In this document: in pieces, positions 27,691-36,688 of the stretch
How positions within the stretch are numbered: the stretch's first letter is position 1
How the letters are laid out: every line of letters begins with the position of its first letter
Assembly: GCA_040219235.1 (NCBI GenBank)
Contig: JAVJSV010000016.1
Location: forward strand, 496,001 to 560,000
Direction of reading: 5' to 3'
Length of the DNA stretch: 64,000 bases
Source: Rhodospirillaceae bacterium
Lineage (GTDB): Bacteria; Pseudomonadota; Alphaproteobacteria; Rhodospirillales; Rhodospirillaceae
Notes under the pieces: model-generated
What the model was told of the DNA's origin: nothing
What the model saw: the letters and a program-made list of their open reading frames with translations, nothing else
Databases searched by the model: none
Made by a program: the position numbers and the translations under genes

Positions 27691-28167
27691 ATGATGACTT
27701 TCTGGAAAACCTGTAGCCAGATAGCTTTCGCCGGCTCGGCTTTATCTATGCTTCTGTTCCTATCTGGGCACTCAGTTCTTGCCAGCAACAACTCACCTGA
27801 GGAGGTTTATGAGGGGCGTTCGAATAACCTCCAAAGTCTTCCCGAGAGTGCGATCAGCACAAAACAGATCACACTGGTCGTCTCCTTCAATCTTGAATAC
27901 GACCCCAATAGCATTGAAGCCGAGCAGTTTCTGAGAACCTGGTATGAAGCGATCTCCGCCCTTCCCGACGATGTTGATCTTGAAGTCTTCAGACAGGTCG
28001 CTCCGAGCCAATTTCAATACGCCGTATCACTCACATTTAACAATTGGGAAGAGTACAGGGCGTACGAATCCAGACCGGAATTTCTGCAATATTACTACGA
28101 GCACTGGAAGCCTCACGTGATCGAAGCGGAGGAACGGGTTTACCTAGGTGAAACACTTAACAACTAG
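27691..28167 (+). CDS. Small secreted protein with a dimeric A/B-barrel-like domain
   Basis: A 158-residue protein. I start it at the first of two ATG codons (27691); the frame is open upstream but without a better start. A signal peptide (SQIAFAGSALSMLLFLSGHSVLA) precedes a domain with the strand-helix pattern of stress-responsive A/B-barrel (Dabb) proteins: ITLVVSFNLEYD, a helix FLRTWYEAISALP, and the late YAVSLTFNNWEEYRAY and EFLQYYYEHWKPHV blocks. Dabb proteins can be cyclases, heme-degrading enzymes or of unknown role; here the location is periplasmic. It stands alone and is convergent with the hydrolase at 28206. Confidence 0.7.
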   Translation: MMTFWKTCSQIAFAGSALSMLLFLSGHSVLASNNSPEEVYEGRSNNLQSLPESAISTKQITLVVSFNLEYDPNSIEAEQFLRTWYEAISALPDDVDLEVFRQVAPSQFQYAVSLTFNNWEEYRAYESRPEFLQYYYEHWKPHVIEAEERVYLGETLNN

Positions 28168-28205
28168 CAAACTATCTCAAATCACTTGGAGCTAATTTGA
28201 AGGTT

Positions 28206-29126
28206 TTAACGCGGTGAACTCTTTACAAACTCAACTAGTTCGCTGTTAAACCGTTCGGCTGACTCAACAAACGGAGAGTGTCCAACACCTTCGAAGCGAG
28301 AAATGATTGTCTGTGGCAATGTGGTTTGGAAAGCGGCTGCCATCGGTTCAGTAACCGATCCGTCATTCACGCCATAAGTAAGCAAGATCTCTGTGTCACT
28401 TAATGATCTAGCGAGATCCTTATTATCAATCTTTCGTCCAGCAAGCGCCCGGCGTACATAGGACGGTGTTAGCATCGTTACCATCAGGGCATCCTCCTGC
28501 CAGGTGTCTCCCAGGTCAGCTTCGGTCAGAAGGGGAACAGAGAATCTTACGGATGCTAGGTTTTCTTCAATATCGGGCGACTGTTGACGAGATTGGTTGG
28601 TAATCATTTGCCGCATCAGTTCTACATCGCCTGGTTTTGGATCTTCAATACGGTCAATAAGGGCAGCCGTGTTGGCAACCAAATTGATGGCAGGGATGTT
28701 ATCCGTGCCGTAGTGACGCACATAATCCAGCAAAACAAGTCCGCCATAAGACCACGCCACGATGACTGGTTTCTTTAGCTTTTTCGCGGCGATAACTGCG
28801 GCGACATCATCCGCCCAGAGTTCACTGTCGTTATAGTCTTCGACCGTCCAGGGTTTGGCCGAATTGCCATGGCCGCGCAAGTCGAACGCCACCATACGAA
28901 AGCCCTGCATTTCGTCCGCGTTAAGCTGATCCCGCCAGCTCAGGTAGCTTTGGCTGACACCATGAATAAATAGAATTTCTGTGCCGTCCTTAGACCCGGC
29001 TTCGACAACATTGAGAGGTATACCTCCACCGCCAGTAACTTCGGAAAAAACCAGGTCTGCCGCCTGTGCCAAGGCCGCATGGGTGACGAAAAAAAATGTG
29101 ACAAGAATGGAAATCATGTACGTCAT
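28206..29126 (-). CDS. Periplasmic alpha/beta-hydrolase, last gene of the DUF1838 operon
   Basis: A 306-residue hydrolase with a signal peptide (MISILVTFFFVTHAALA). I start it at the ATG at 29126 because it overlaps the stop of the upstream gene by 4 bases (ATGA); a longer frame with a low-complexity His/Gly N-terminus is an artefact. The triad is complete: Ser126 in VAWSYGGL (AxSxG nucleophile elbow), Asp255 in YGVNDGS and His283 in GVGHSPFVE; FIHGVSQS provides the oxyanion hole. It could cleave an ester, lactone or epoxide. It ends the operon DUF1838 (30334-31263), beta-lactamase-fold protein, hydrolase. Confidence 0.9.
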   Translation of the reverse strand: MTYMISILVTFFFVTHAALAQAADLVFSEVTGGGGIPLNVVEAGSKDGTEILFIHGVSQSYLSWRDQLNADEMQGFRMVAFDLRGHGNSAKPWTVEDYNDSELWADDVAAVIAAKKLKKPVIVAWSYGGLVLLDYVRHYGTDNIPAINLVANTAALIDRIEDPKPGDVELMRQMITNQSRQQSPDIEENLASVRFSVPLLTEADLGDTWQEDALMVTMLTPSYVRRALAGRKIDNKDLARSLSDTEILLTYGVNDGSVTEPMAAAFQTTLPQTIISRFEGVGHSPFVESAERFNSELVEFVKSSPR

Positions 29127-30334
29127 AGGTCTTCGTTTTCCTGGCTCAGGCTTAGGCCCATGCCCATGCCCATGCCGCGTATGAGTGTGTTGGGGATGAA
29201 CGAATGGTCCCACTTGTCGGTTGTAAGTCCCAGCCGCAGGATCACGAGGTCGAGCGCGGGGCTGACCCACATGACACGGTTGCTGCCGCCTTCCATAAAA
29301 AACATGTCCTTGGCCAGAAACGGCTCTGATTGAAAATGACCAATGCCCGTGCCTTCGTAAACTTCACGAATGCCTGCGCCATTGTTGCCGGTCCAGATAT
29401 GCAAGCCATACGGCGGATAGTGTTGTCCTGCCGCTGTCATTTCTTTAACCCAGCCCGCAGGGAGAATCTGCTGTCCCTGGAATGCGCCGTCGTGTGCCAG
29501 CATGTACCCCAAGCGCGCCCAGTCTCTGGGGGTGGCACGGAAACAACACTCCATGTGTGCCCGGCCGCCAGCATGTTCGGCATAAAAACTACTGAATGTC
29601 GCACCCAATGGCTGCCAGAGGCGTTGATCAAAATACTCATGGGGTGGCACGCCCGTGGCGCGCTCCAAAACAAGCGCCAATACAATCGAATTAGCGTTTG
29701 AGATATTGAAAATCGTTCCCGGTTCATCGGCCAATTGAAACGACACGGCTGTGGCCGCGATATTCGGCCCCCATGCCAGCCGGGTTTGTTTGTTGAGTGG
29801 GCTCGGACCAAAGGGCGGATTTTCCAAGCCGCTTGTGTTTTCCAGCAGATGGCGTACCAGAATGCCGGAGCGGGCATCATTTCGCCATTCCGGCACGTAT
29901 GTGCTCACCGGCTCATCAAGGGAAACATCACCGTTCCCGACCGCAAAGCCGTACAGTATGCCGATCAAAGACTTAGTCATGCCCCGTCCGCTGTAGGGTG
30001 TGTTTTCATCAATGCCGTTCCAGTACTGCTCAAGCAGAACACGGCCTTGGTGCACCACCACCAACGCTTCAGTGTTTCTCATCCCGGCCCAGGCCGACAC
30101 GTCTTCTAAAGCGCGCTCAGTTTCAGGTGACAGGTTTGGCGGAATGGGAGGAAAAAAGTCAGTCGGCTCACGCTGAACGTCGTACGTCGGGGTGTAGAAA
30201 GAATCAGGCCACTCCCCAGCATTCTCTGGCTGATTGAGAAACCGGTCGATATAAACCCATTCATCAGATGCAACGAGCGCAATCCCGAGAACGGAGAGAA
30301 GTATACCTACTGGCAGCAGGACGTACTTTTTCAT
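29123..30334 (-). CDS. Beta-lactamase-fold (class C/EstB-like) protein with disrupted active site
   Basis: A 403-residue membrane-anchored or secreted protein (N-terminal VLLPVGILLSVLGIALVA) of the serine beta-lactamase/esterase fold, COG1680. The SxxK motif reads G118-M-T-K121, so the nucleophilic serine is Gly (codon GGC; AGC would be Ser), and the YxN motif reads I211-S-N213. The remaining scaffold is intact, such as DEPVSTYVPEW, LLENTSGL, LERATGVPPHEYF and the late FFMEGGSNRVMW. It is therefore likely a non-hydrolytic binding protein or a relic. Its start touches the stop of the upstream DUF1838 gene (TAATG) and its stop overlaps the next gene. The C-terminus has a Gly-Met repeat (GMGMGMG). 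Confidence 0.85.
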   Translation of the reverse strand: MKKYVLLPVGILLSVLGIALVASDEWVYIDRFLNQPENAGEWPDSFYTPTYDVQREPTDFFPPIPPNLSPETERALEDVSAWAGMRNTEALVVVHQGRVLLEQYWNGIDENTPYSGRGMTKSLIGILYGFAVGNGDVSLDEPVSTYVPEWRNDARSGILVRHLLENTSGLENPPFGPSPLNKQTRLAWGPNIAATAVSFQLADEPGTIFNISNANSIVLALVLERATGVPPHEYFDQRLWQPLGATFSSFYAEHAGGRAHMECCFRATPRDWARLGYMLAHDGAFQGQQILPAGWVKEMTAAGQHYPPYGLHIWTGNNGAGIREVYEGTGIGHFQSEPFLAKDMFFMEGGSNRVMWVSPALDLVILRLGLTTDKWDHSFIPNTLIRGMGMGMGLSLSQENEDL

Positions 30335-31263
30335 TAATTGTTGGTCTCGCCCCTTAAAACGCCTTCGGGATTGTCCAGAATGTCAGGGTGATGAATGCTG
30401 GTAAGGCGCAACCATTCTTCGGGCATCTCGCTCAAACTGTTGCAGGTGGCGCCGATCCCACTGGACATAGTGTGTCCTTGAACGTCGCCCATTTCCATCC
30501 AGGGGCGCCAGCTGGTCGCCGCGGTATAAGATAGCTTTGCAGAGGCGGCGGTGACCTCAGGGTCTAAGAGTTCATCCAGTTCACCCTGCCATATGGCTGA
30601 TTCTTTATAGAAAATCCGGGCTGCATTAGGGTCTGTGGGGAAAACCCGGCCATATTCTTCTGTCTGTATCCAAACGGTGTTGCCGTCGATCACGGCAGGT
30701 CCGACGGATCGCTCAAGCTTGACGTCTCCCTTAGGGGCGAAGGCGGCAGTGGTTTCTTCGCCCTCTTCACTGACAACGCCTTCTTCACCGGTCGCCAATT
30801 CTGATATGGCGGTTTTCGCACCGATTGTCACAACGGCCGGCCCCGCCCGGTAAAGCGGCACTTTGACAATCTTGCCGGTTGCCGGCATCGCCAAGGTGTC
30901 GAGAAGTTTACCGGTTTCCACGTCAAGGTAATAAGTGATCTCAACAAGATTGATATCGAAGGTGCCGTCGCCGTTGTCGCGTGATGTGCTGATGCTTCCC
31001 GCCAACAGAATAAGCAGCGGCGTGATCTCTCCGTCAATGTACGAAAATCGTTTGGCTTCAAGCCAGCCGCTTCTCAGCCCGCCGTCCGTACTGGATCGCA
31101 TCTTTCTTACTGCTTTGACGAGTTCAGCATCACTGCTCAACATATCTGGGTTAGGCATTTGTGCAGACGCTTGATTTGAAACGCCGACTAAGCCTGAACC
31201 CGCGAGACTTAATGCGCCGAAAGCCCGTCTGCTAAAGGGTTTGTTTGGGGGGAATTCACTCAT
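30334..31263 (-). CDS. DUF1838 family exported protein (copy 1)
   Basis: A 309-residue protein of the DUF1838 family (function unknown). A Tat signal is visible at the N-terminus (SRRAFGALSLAGSG then ANQASAQ cleavage region). The family core includes the ITYYLDVETGKLLDTL segment, the WIQTEEYGRV block and the hallmark TSWRPWMEMGDVQGHTM near the C-terminus. The TAA stop overlaps the next gene ATG by one base, so it is translationally coupled to the beta-lactamase-fold protein and then to the alpha/beta-hydrolase. It lies behind a TonB-dependent receptor gene. Three more copies are at 40-43 kb. Confidence 0.85.
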   Translation of the reverse strand: MSEFPPNKPFSRRAFGALSLAGSGLVGVSNQASAQMPNPDMLSSDAELVKAVRKMRSSTDGGLRSGWLEAKRFSYIDGEITPLLILLAGSISTSRDNGDGTFDINLVEITYYLDVETGKLLDTLAMPATGKIVKVPLYRAGPAVVTIGAKTAISELATGEEGVVSEEGEETTAAFAPKGDVKLERSVGPAVIDGNTVWIQTEEYGRVFPTDPNAARIFYKESAIWQGELDELLDPEVTAASAKLSYTAATSWRPWMEMGDVQGHTMSSGIGATCNSLSEMPEEWLRLTSIHHPDILDNPEGVLRGETNN

Positions 31264-31367
31264 CGTTTTGGCGCCCTTCTAGACAGCTGTCGACCAAGAA
31301 GGCAGCACGCTTTTTTAACGATAGCGTTTTCTTTATGCCAGCCGCGGCCGGTGATGGGAGGGAAAGT

Positions 31368-31398
31368 GGGTGTGGAAGAGATGGCCTCTTCCACACCC
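31368..31398. terminator. Strong hairpin between the receptor and DUF1838 genes
   Basis: A perfect 13-bp stem (GGGTGTGGAAGAG at 31368-31380 with CTCTTCCACACCC at 31386-31398) with a 5-base loop. On the plus strand it is followed by a late T-tract (AAGTTTTT); on the minus strand, the direction of the flanking genes, only a weak ACTTT follows. It may be a partial terminator or an mRNA-stabilising structure that lowers expression of the operon relative to the receptor. Confidence 0.5.
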
Positions 31399-31429
31399 GT
31401 GTTCCAAGTTTTTGTGCGTACTTCTGGTT

Positions 31430-33805
31430 TTAGAAGTTCGCGGACAACGTCACACCGAAGGTGCGTGGCTCTGGCAAGGTAAACTGGAAGCCCAGTGTAC
31501 CCGTCAAGAAGCTGCCGGTGGTGCGCTGTGCAGCCAGCACAGAGTCATCATTGGTGGCGTTCTCAACCCAAGCGGTAACGCTGTAGCGATCATTGCGCCA
31601 GCCACCGCGAAGATTGTGCAGCACTGCAGACTCTGTTTTGGCCAGGTTGACCGTCCACGTGTAGGTTGAAGACTGATACCACGCATCCCAGCGTGCGAAC
31701 CACTCGCCATCCCCACTACCTAAGTTGTCGGCAGGCATATTGAAGTCCACAGCAAATGTCGCCGAATGTTTCGGTGAACGCGGCACTTTGAACCCACTTG
31801 CATCGGCATCGCCGAAGACTCTGGCATTAACAGCATCTTGATACACTTTGATATCGGTATCGAGATAATTATAGGTCGCGCTGACAAGCCAGTTGTCGGT
31901 AAGCGCATAGTTTGAGGCTAACTCAAAACCTTTAATATCGGTGCTGCCGTTGCTGTCGTAGTCAATCTGCCCACCGAGACGGTCAGACCCCAGAATGAAC
32001 ACGCCATCACCGTTACTGTCGACGTTTCTGGTAAAGCCACGGAAGCGTTGATTGCCCCATTCCATGTAGTAGATGGCACCGTTTAAGGTCCCTCTACCAT
32101 CTGGGAAGCTGTACTTGGCACCGATCTCATAGGCATCAAGAGATGCCTGCTCGACCAGGTAACCAATGCCTTCCGCAGCGAAAAACGCCGGGAAAGCAAC
32201 AGTGGGCTCCATCTGGATGACTTCAGGATTAAAGCCGCCCGGGTTGTTGCCCTTTGCATAGCTGGCATACAACAAGGTGTCGTCATTCATTTTGTAGTCA
32301 ACGATCACACGTGGCAGTTCAGCTTTGAATTTGCCTTCCACGTCAATTGAGGCCCCGCCAAACTGCTGACGTGTCCCAATCGGATCATTCGGATCAGTCG
32401 GCATCGCTTCCTGAATCAGTGCACCACCGTTCGCAAGCGTTTCTTCTTCATAGCGGAACTCGGCGCTGACGGTCAGCTTTTCGGTAATATCATAGGCCAA
32501 GCTGCCAAAGAGGGCTTTATTTTCGACCTCATCGGTCACGCCCGGATTAACGCCAAACAGGCCAGGGCCGCCTCTTCCACTGCCGAGGCAGAATGGTCCG
32601 TTACCTGGGCAGGGGAAGCCAGAAACGCCATCCTTGTTGTAGGTCACGTCGAGATAGTAGGCACCGATCATCCAACGCAGACGATCTTCATCAGGCGAAG
32701 CCAAACGCAGCTCTTGGGAAAAGGACTCATCCCGCCATTTCAGATACACCAGAATTTCATCTGAGAGGAGTTCACGTAATTCTTCTGTGCTTTCGGTGTA
32801 TTTGCCCGTTATTGAACTCAAGGTGTAACCAGAGCCACCAAGATCCCATTCGATATTCAGGCTGGTGAAGTTGGTATCGCGATCAAGGCCCAAATCACTC
32901 TTAATTGAGGTGTCTTCCAAGGGCGATGTATCGATGGAAATGCCGTTGGTGACCAGGTCACGCGACAGACTTCCGCAGTAGTAGGTAGCCGTACCAGTGC
33001 CAAACGGTCCACAATTGTTGCTCTCGCCTTTGGCCAGAAACTGAACAGCCAAACCATCGTCATCTACGGTCGTGATATGGTGCAGTTTGATCGAGATGTC
33101 TTCCGTCGGTGTGGCGTACAGCGTGATGCCACCGGCAGTTGTTTGCTGAGCACCCAGGTCACCGCCTGAGGGATGCTCGTTTTTCCAGGCCCCATCGTAG
33201 GTGTAGTACCGACCGGACGCGCGGATGAACAGCTTGTCCTCGATGATTGGACCTTCCATGCTCAGCCACGTATCTGATCGGCCATGGTTGCCGAGAATCG
33301 TGCTCACTTCGCCGCCCCAGTCATTGCCGGGTGTCTTAGAGATAAAGTTGATGGCACCGCCAAAGGTCGCCCGGCCGAAGAAGGCACTCTGTGGGCCTTT
33401 GACCACTTCCACGCGCTCGATGTCATTCATAGATAGCCACTGGCTCGTGCCCGGCAAATAAACGCCGTCGACGAACGCAGAGGATGTTTGCTTGTTACGC
33501 TCACTTGACGGTGGGTCGATGCCACGGAAGCGGATCGCCGGATTGTTACGGTTCGCCGTGTGGTTGCTCATCTGCACACCAGGGATGAACTGAATGATGT
33601 CTTCAACATCCGTGATCGCTTGGTTTTTCAATTGATTGGCACTGAAAGCCGTGACGCTCAGCGGAATGTCCTGAATTGACTCAGCGCGCTTACGCGCGGT
33701 GACCACGATTTCTTCTAGCGCAAGGTTTTGCGCTAATGTTTCTCCGGCAAAGGCCGTTAATGCGACTGCACTTGTAAGTGTAGCGAAAATATTCTTGCTA
33801 AGCAT
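31430..33805 (-). CDS. TonB-dependent outer-membrane receptor 1
   Basis: A 791-residue receptor starting at the ATG at 33805, which has GGGGAGGAAG about 7 bases upstream; an in-frame TTG 6 codons earlier is less likely. The signal peptide ends near AGETLAQ. The TonB box/plug begins EEIVVTARKRAESIQD, followed by the plug hallmarks AIRFRGID, FVDGVYL, DIERVEVVKGPQ and FGGAINFISK, and a 22-strand barrel ending with an aromatic ANF. It imports a bulky substrate with TonB energy. It precedes DUF1838 copy 1 and two hydrolase-fold genes on the same strand. The subfamily is seen often in sphingomonads and other oligotrophs; the ligand cannot be told. Confidence 0.93.
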   Translation of the reverse strand: MLSKNIFATLTSAVALTAFAGETLAQNLALEEIVVTARKRAESIQDIPLSVTAFSANQLKNQAITDVEDIIQFIPGVQMSNHTANRNNPAIRFRGIDPPSSERNKQTSSAFVDGVYLPGTSQWLSMNDIERVEVVKGPQSAFFGRATFGGAINFISKTPGNDWGGEVSTILGNHGRSDTWLSMEGPIIEDKLFIRASGRYYTYDGAWKNEHPSGGDLGAQQTTAGGITLYATPTEDISIKLHHITTVDDDGLAVQFLAKGESNNCGPFGTGTATYYCGSLSRDLVTNGISIDTSPLEDTSIKSDLGLDRDTNFTSLNIEWDLGGSGYTLSSITGKYTESTEELRELLSDEILVYLKWRDESFSQELRLASPDEDRLRWMIGAYYLDVTYNKDGVSGFPCPGNGPFCLGSGRGGPGLFGVNPGVTDEVENKALFGSLAYDITEKLTVSAEFRYEEETLANGGALIQEAMPTDPNDPIGTRQQFGGASIDVEGKFKAELPRVIVDYKMNDDTLLYASYAKGNNPGGFNPEVIQMEPTVAFPAFFAAEGIGYLVEQASLDAYEIGAKYSFPDGRGTLNGAIYYMEWGNQRFRGFTRNVDSNGDGVFILGSDRLGGQIDYDSNGSTDIKGFELASNYALTDNWLVSATYNYLDTDIKVYQDAVNARVFGDADASGFKVPRSPKHSATFAVDFNMPADNLGSGDGEWFARWDAWYQSSTYTWTVNLAKTESAVLHNLRGGWRNDRYSVTAWVENATNDDSVLAAQRTTGSFLTGTLGFQFTLPEPRTFGVTLSANF

Positions 33806-34184
33806 GCTTAGCTTCCTCCCCAATGGTTTTTGGTCTTTAAAACAGATCGGCAGTTAACTTTAGTCGTATAACGAACGTAACATAACGTTAAAATCAAAAA
33901 AATGTGATTATTTATCCAATGCTTTCTCTAGGACTAACTATACAAGAGTTTTATATTAGATTTCCGCAGCAGTGCGCCAGGCCGCTATAAACGCCAGTTT
34001 ATATCATATTTTTCATCTATCCTCGGCACAGTACGCACCCCTGGAATTGTAATTTTATTATCGCCGATAAGTATTTCTTATCATTCACTGAAGGTTTAAT
34101 CAGGGTAACGAACCCTCAGACGCGCAAATGCCTGCCTATTTGGTATTAACCAATCAGGGCGGAGTGCCCCGTTTTGATCGGGAG
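33806..34184. other. Upstream region of the TonB receptor gene, no gene recognised
   Basis: A 379-base AT-rich stretch between the receptor and the tRNA-Arg gene. It contains AACGT-type imperfect inverted repeats (AACGTAACATAACGTT, 33874-33889) that could be an operator for the receptor, but no confident promoter or ORF is seen. Confidence 0.5.
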
Positions 34185-34261
34185 TGGCGGACCCAGCAGG
34201 ACTCGAACCTGCAACATCTCGCTTAGAAGGCGAGTGCTCTATCCAGTTGAGCTATGGGTCC
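34185..34261 (-). tRNA. tRNA-Arg (TCT)
   Basis: The minus strand reads GGACCCATAGCTCAACTGGA at the 5' end and carries the T-loop GGTTCGAGTCC and an encoded CCA end. The anticodon loop CTTCTAA gives anticodon TCT, decoding AGA. All four arms pair. It lies 31 bases from the NDUFS4-like gene. Confidence 0.95.
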
Positions 34262-34292
34262 GTGATAGTGAAACGCACTCTTTAAGAGCGCC

Positions 34293-34592
34293 CTAAATTA
34301 TACGGTCAAAGGCGAAGTTGTCGGCGTAGGTTTTAGCGCGAACAACCCGCTCACGAGGTTCCATAAGGCGATACGTCAAACCCTTACGCTTGGCATAGGC
34401 AATCGCGTCTTCCTTTGAGGAAAACCGAAGCTTGAGCTGCCTTGATGTATCGTGGGAACCAGACCATCCCATGAGAGTGTCTGTCTTTAGGCCATCGCTA
34501 GGTTCAAACTCAAGCACCCACTTCCGGGTGTTCGAGCGACCAGATTGCATAGCCGTCTTGGCCGGCTTGTAAATGCGAACTGTATGACTCAT
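34293..34592 (-). CDS. ETC complex I subunit, NDUFS4/AQDQ-like
   Basis: A 99-residue protein similar to the mitochondrial 18-kDa accessory subunit NDUFS4 of NADH:ubiquinone oxidoreductase. The IYKPAKTAMQSGRSNTRKW opening, the MGWSGSHDT block and the late FSSKEDAIAYAKRKGL segment are family features. It is a marker of Alphaproteobacteria, in which it stabilises complex I next to NuoE/NuoF/NuoG. It is encoded outside the nuo operon, between two tRNA genes. The start at 34592 (MSHTVRIYKPAK) fits the family. Confidence 0.9.
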   Translation of the reverse strand: MSHTVRIYKPAKTAMQSGRSNTRKWVLEFEPSDGLKTDTLMGWSGSHDTSRQLKLRFSSKEDAIAYAKRKGLTYRLMEPRERVVRAKTYADNFAFDRII

Positions 34593-34640
34593 CGCACTAC
34601 CCTCGTTGATGCACGGCCTCTAAAATAAAGCCACTTTATA

Positions 34641-34717
<77 letters not shown>

Positions 34718-34855
34718 ACACTGCGTGTTATCTACGGGTCGGAACGAGTTTTGGCAAGCATTCTGGTGAATTTACAGCATCTTTCCTTTCATTGACCCCA
34801 AACCACAAACACTGGCAGTGTTTAAGGCAACAATTATCGCGTAAGGATCAAGGCT

Positions 34856-35770
34856 ATGAGGCTTACCAGGCGGCAGATTCTCGCAGGCTCAGCATCTTTA
34901 ATCGCGGCGGCTGAACTAAGTTTTGGTGACGCCAAGGCGGAATCCGCCGCAGTGCGCACCTGGCGGCACTATGCGCCGGGCGGGTGGGGCCAGATTCACA
35001 TGTGGATGGCAGAGCCAAGCACGGGGCCCGGCTCCGAACCGCCGCTGATCTGCCTGCATCAGAGCCCGACGTCCGGGGCCTATTACAAGGAATTCCAGGC
35101 GGTGATGGCCACCGACAGACTGGTAATCTGCCCGGACACCCCCGGCTATGGCGGATCAACGCCGCCGCCTGAGATCCCGGATATGGAAGATTACGGCCGA
35201 GCGATGGTTGAGGCGCTGGAAAACCTTGGTTATGGCGCGAATGGCAAAGGCCCAGTGGATATGCTGGGGTTTCATACCGGGAATTTTGTCGCCATAGAAA
35301 TGGCAGTTAAGCGGCCCGATCTCGTGCGCAGGTTGGTGATGCCAGGCATTCCCTACTATGTCGCGAGTGAGCGGGGGGACAAGCTGCAACAGTACGCCAA
35401 GCCCCGCCCCTACTTCAGCGACCCCGACTATATGGCGCGGGCCTATAAAAGCAGCGTTTACGACCGCGATCTGGGCATCCCCAAAGAGCGTCACCTGGAA
35501 ATGTTTGTTGAGCGACTGCGCGCTGGGACAAAATCCCATTACGGATTTGATGCGGTGTTCCGTTACAATCCCGACCCCGTTCTGAAAGCCCTCAAACAAC
35601 CGGTTCTGCTGCCAATCCTCAATGAAACCCTGGCCGAACCAACCCGCGTTGCCGGACAGATGATCGCCGATACATCGGTTGTGGACCTGATGGACTTGGA
35701 CGGCTGGGCCTGGTTCACCGCGCCAGAGCGAATTGCAGCGGTTGTACGCCCCTTCCTGGATGCGGCGTGA
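34856..35770 (+). CDS. Exported alpha/beta-hydrolase-fold protein with GFHTG nucleophile elbow (copy 1)
   Basis: A 304-residue alpha/beta-hydrolase-fold protein with a twin-arginine signal (TRRQILAGSASLIAAAEL). The fold is plain from LICLHQSPTSG (oxyanion loop), VICPDTPGYGGS and the elbow MLGFHTGNFVAIEM. In the elbow the nucleophile position, normally Ser in GxSxG, is His140. The C-terminal region (DLDGWAWFTAPERIAAVV) also lacks the expected GH catalytic histidine. It is translationally coupled to a second copy (35770-36618) with the same variation. Enzyme activity may be absent or rely on different chemistry. The nearest operon context is tRNA genes upstream and a toxin-like locus downstream. 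Confidence 0.8.
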   Translation: MRLTRRQILAGSASLIAAAELSFGDAKAESAAVRTWRHYAPGGWGQIHMWMAEPSTGPGSEPPLICLHQSPTSGAYYKEFQAVMATDRLVICPDTPGYGGSTPPPEIPDMEDYGRAMVEALENLGYGANGKGPVDMLGFHTGNFVAIEMAVKRPDLVRRLVMPGIPYYVASERGDKLQQYAKPRPYFSDPDYMARAYKSSVYDRDLGIPKERHLEMFVERLRAGTKSHYGFDAVFRYNPDPVLKALKQPVLLPILNETLAEPTRVAGQMIADTSVVDLMDLDGWAWFTAPERIAAVVRPFLDAA

Positions 35771-36618
35771 TGGCCTCTGGGGTGAAAACCTGGCGGCACT
35801 ACGCGACGACACGCGACGGGCAAGTTCACCTGCTGTCCGCCGCACCGGCTGTGACGCAACAGCAGACGAAAACACCCCTGGCCTGCCTTCATCAAAGCCC
35901 CATGTCGGGCGACGTCTTTGCGGAGTTTTTACCCGTCATCGCAACAGACCGAGTAGTGCACTGCCCAGACACCCCCGGGTTCGGTAGCTCCGACCGTCCC
36001 CTGAACGTCAGAAACGGCGGCAAAGCCAACATCAAAAACCTGGGCCTGGGTTTAGCCGATGCGCTGACGGACCTTGGCTATAACGAAGGTAACCCCATTG
36101 ACCTTTTTGGTTTTCACACCGGGTCTCTCGCCGCCATTGAATTGGCCCGCGCCAGACCGGAGATCGTGCGCAAACTTATTCTGGTCGGCATCCCCTACTA
36201 TCCCGCCGCAGAACGCCCGGCGATGGAAAAACGGTTTGTCACGCCCTACGCCTTTTTGACCGATCCCACCTATGTGCCGGACATGTACAATCGCATGGTC
36301 CTCAAAGCGACCAACGACCTCAGCAATGAGGAGCGTTTTGAGAATTTTCTGGGACGTATGCGCGCCGGCCCGAACGGGCAAGATGGCCCGGACTCAGTGT
36401 GGAGCTATGACGCCGACGAAGGTTTGTCTGAGCTCGCGGCGCTGAACAAGCCGGTTTTGTTCTTAGCGTTCAACGAGGTCCTCACCGAACCCCATAAGCA
36501 CGCTCATCGCCTTTACTTTCCGGATGCACCGCTGATCGAACTCAGCCATCTGCCGATGGAAGGTTTCAAAGCAGGCCCGCAGGATGTAGCCGATGCTGTC
36601 AGACCATTTTTTAGATAG
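35770..36618 (+). CDS. Alpha/beta-hydrolase-fold protein with GFHTG nucleophile elbow (copy 2)
   Basis: A 282-residue paralogue of the preceding gene. The ATG at 35770 overlaps the upstream TGA (TGATG), so it is the best start; a GTG one codon before also exists. It has no signal peptide. LACLHQSPMSG and VHCPDTPGFGSS mirror copy 1, and the elbow is DLFGFHTGSLAAIEL with His116 at the Ser position. The terminal histidine is again missing in the normal place (LSHLPMEGFKAGP has a His four residues early). Copy 1 is exported and copy 2 is apparently cytoplasmic, so they may act on the same kind of molecule in two compartments. Function unknown. Confidence 0.8.
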   Translation: MASGVKTWRHYATTRDGQVHLLSAAPAVTQQQTKTPLACLHQSPMSGDVFAEFLPVIATDRVVHCPDTPGFGSSDRPLNVRNGGKANIKNLGLGLADALTDLGYNEGNPIDLFGFHTGSLAAIELARARPEIVRKLILVGIPYYPAAERPAMEKRFVTPYAFLTDPTYVPDMYNRMVLKATNDLSNEERFENFLGRMRAGPNGQDGPDSVWSYDADEGLSELAALNKPVLFLAFNEVLTEPHKHAHRLYFPDAPLIELSHLPMEGFKAGPQDVADAVRPFFR

Positions 36619-36688
36619 CGCTTAGGTAAAGACCAGGGATAAAGGCCTGGTGTAAAAGGCCAGAAATGCCAACCTATGTAGCTTTTTC

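Noticed and set aside
29157-29175. CCCATG hexamer repeats as a phase-variable tract
   Set aside because: The repeats are inside the coding region as Gly-Met repeats (six bases do not shift the frame), so length changes would not switch expression.
29126-29270. Longer N-terminus of the hydrolase at 28206-29126
   Set aside because: The 48 extra residues (His/Gly/Pro-rich) come from the other frame of the upstream gene; the ATGA overlap and signal peptide support the start at 29126.
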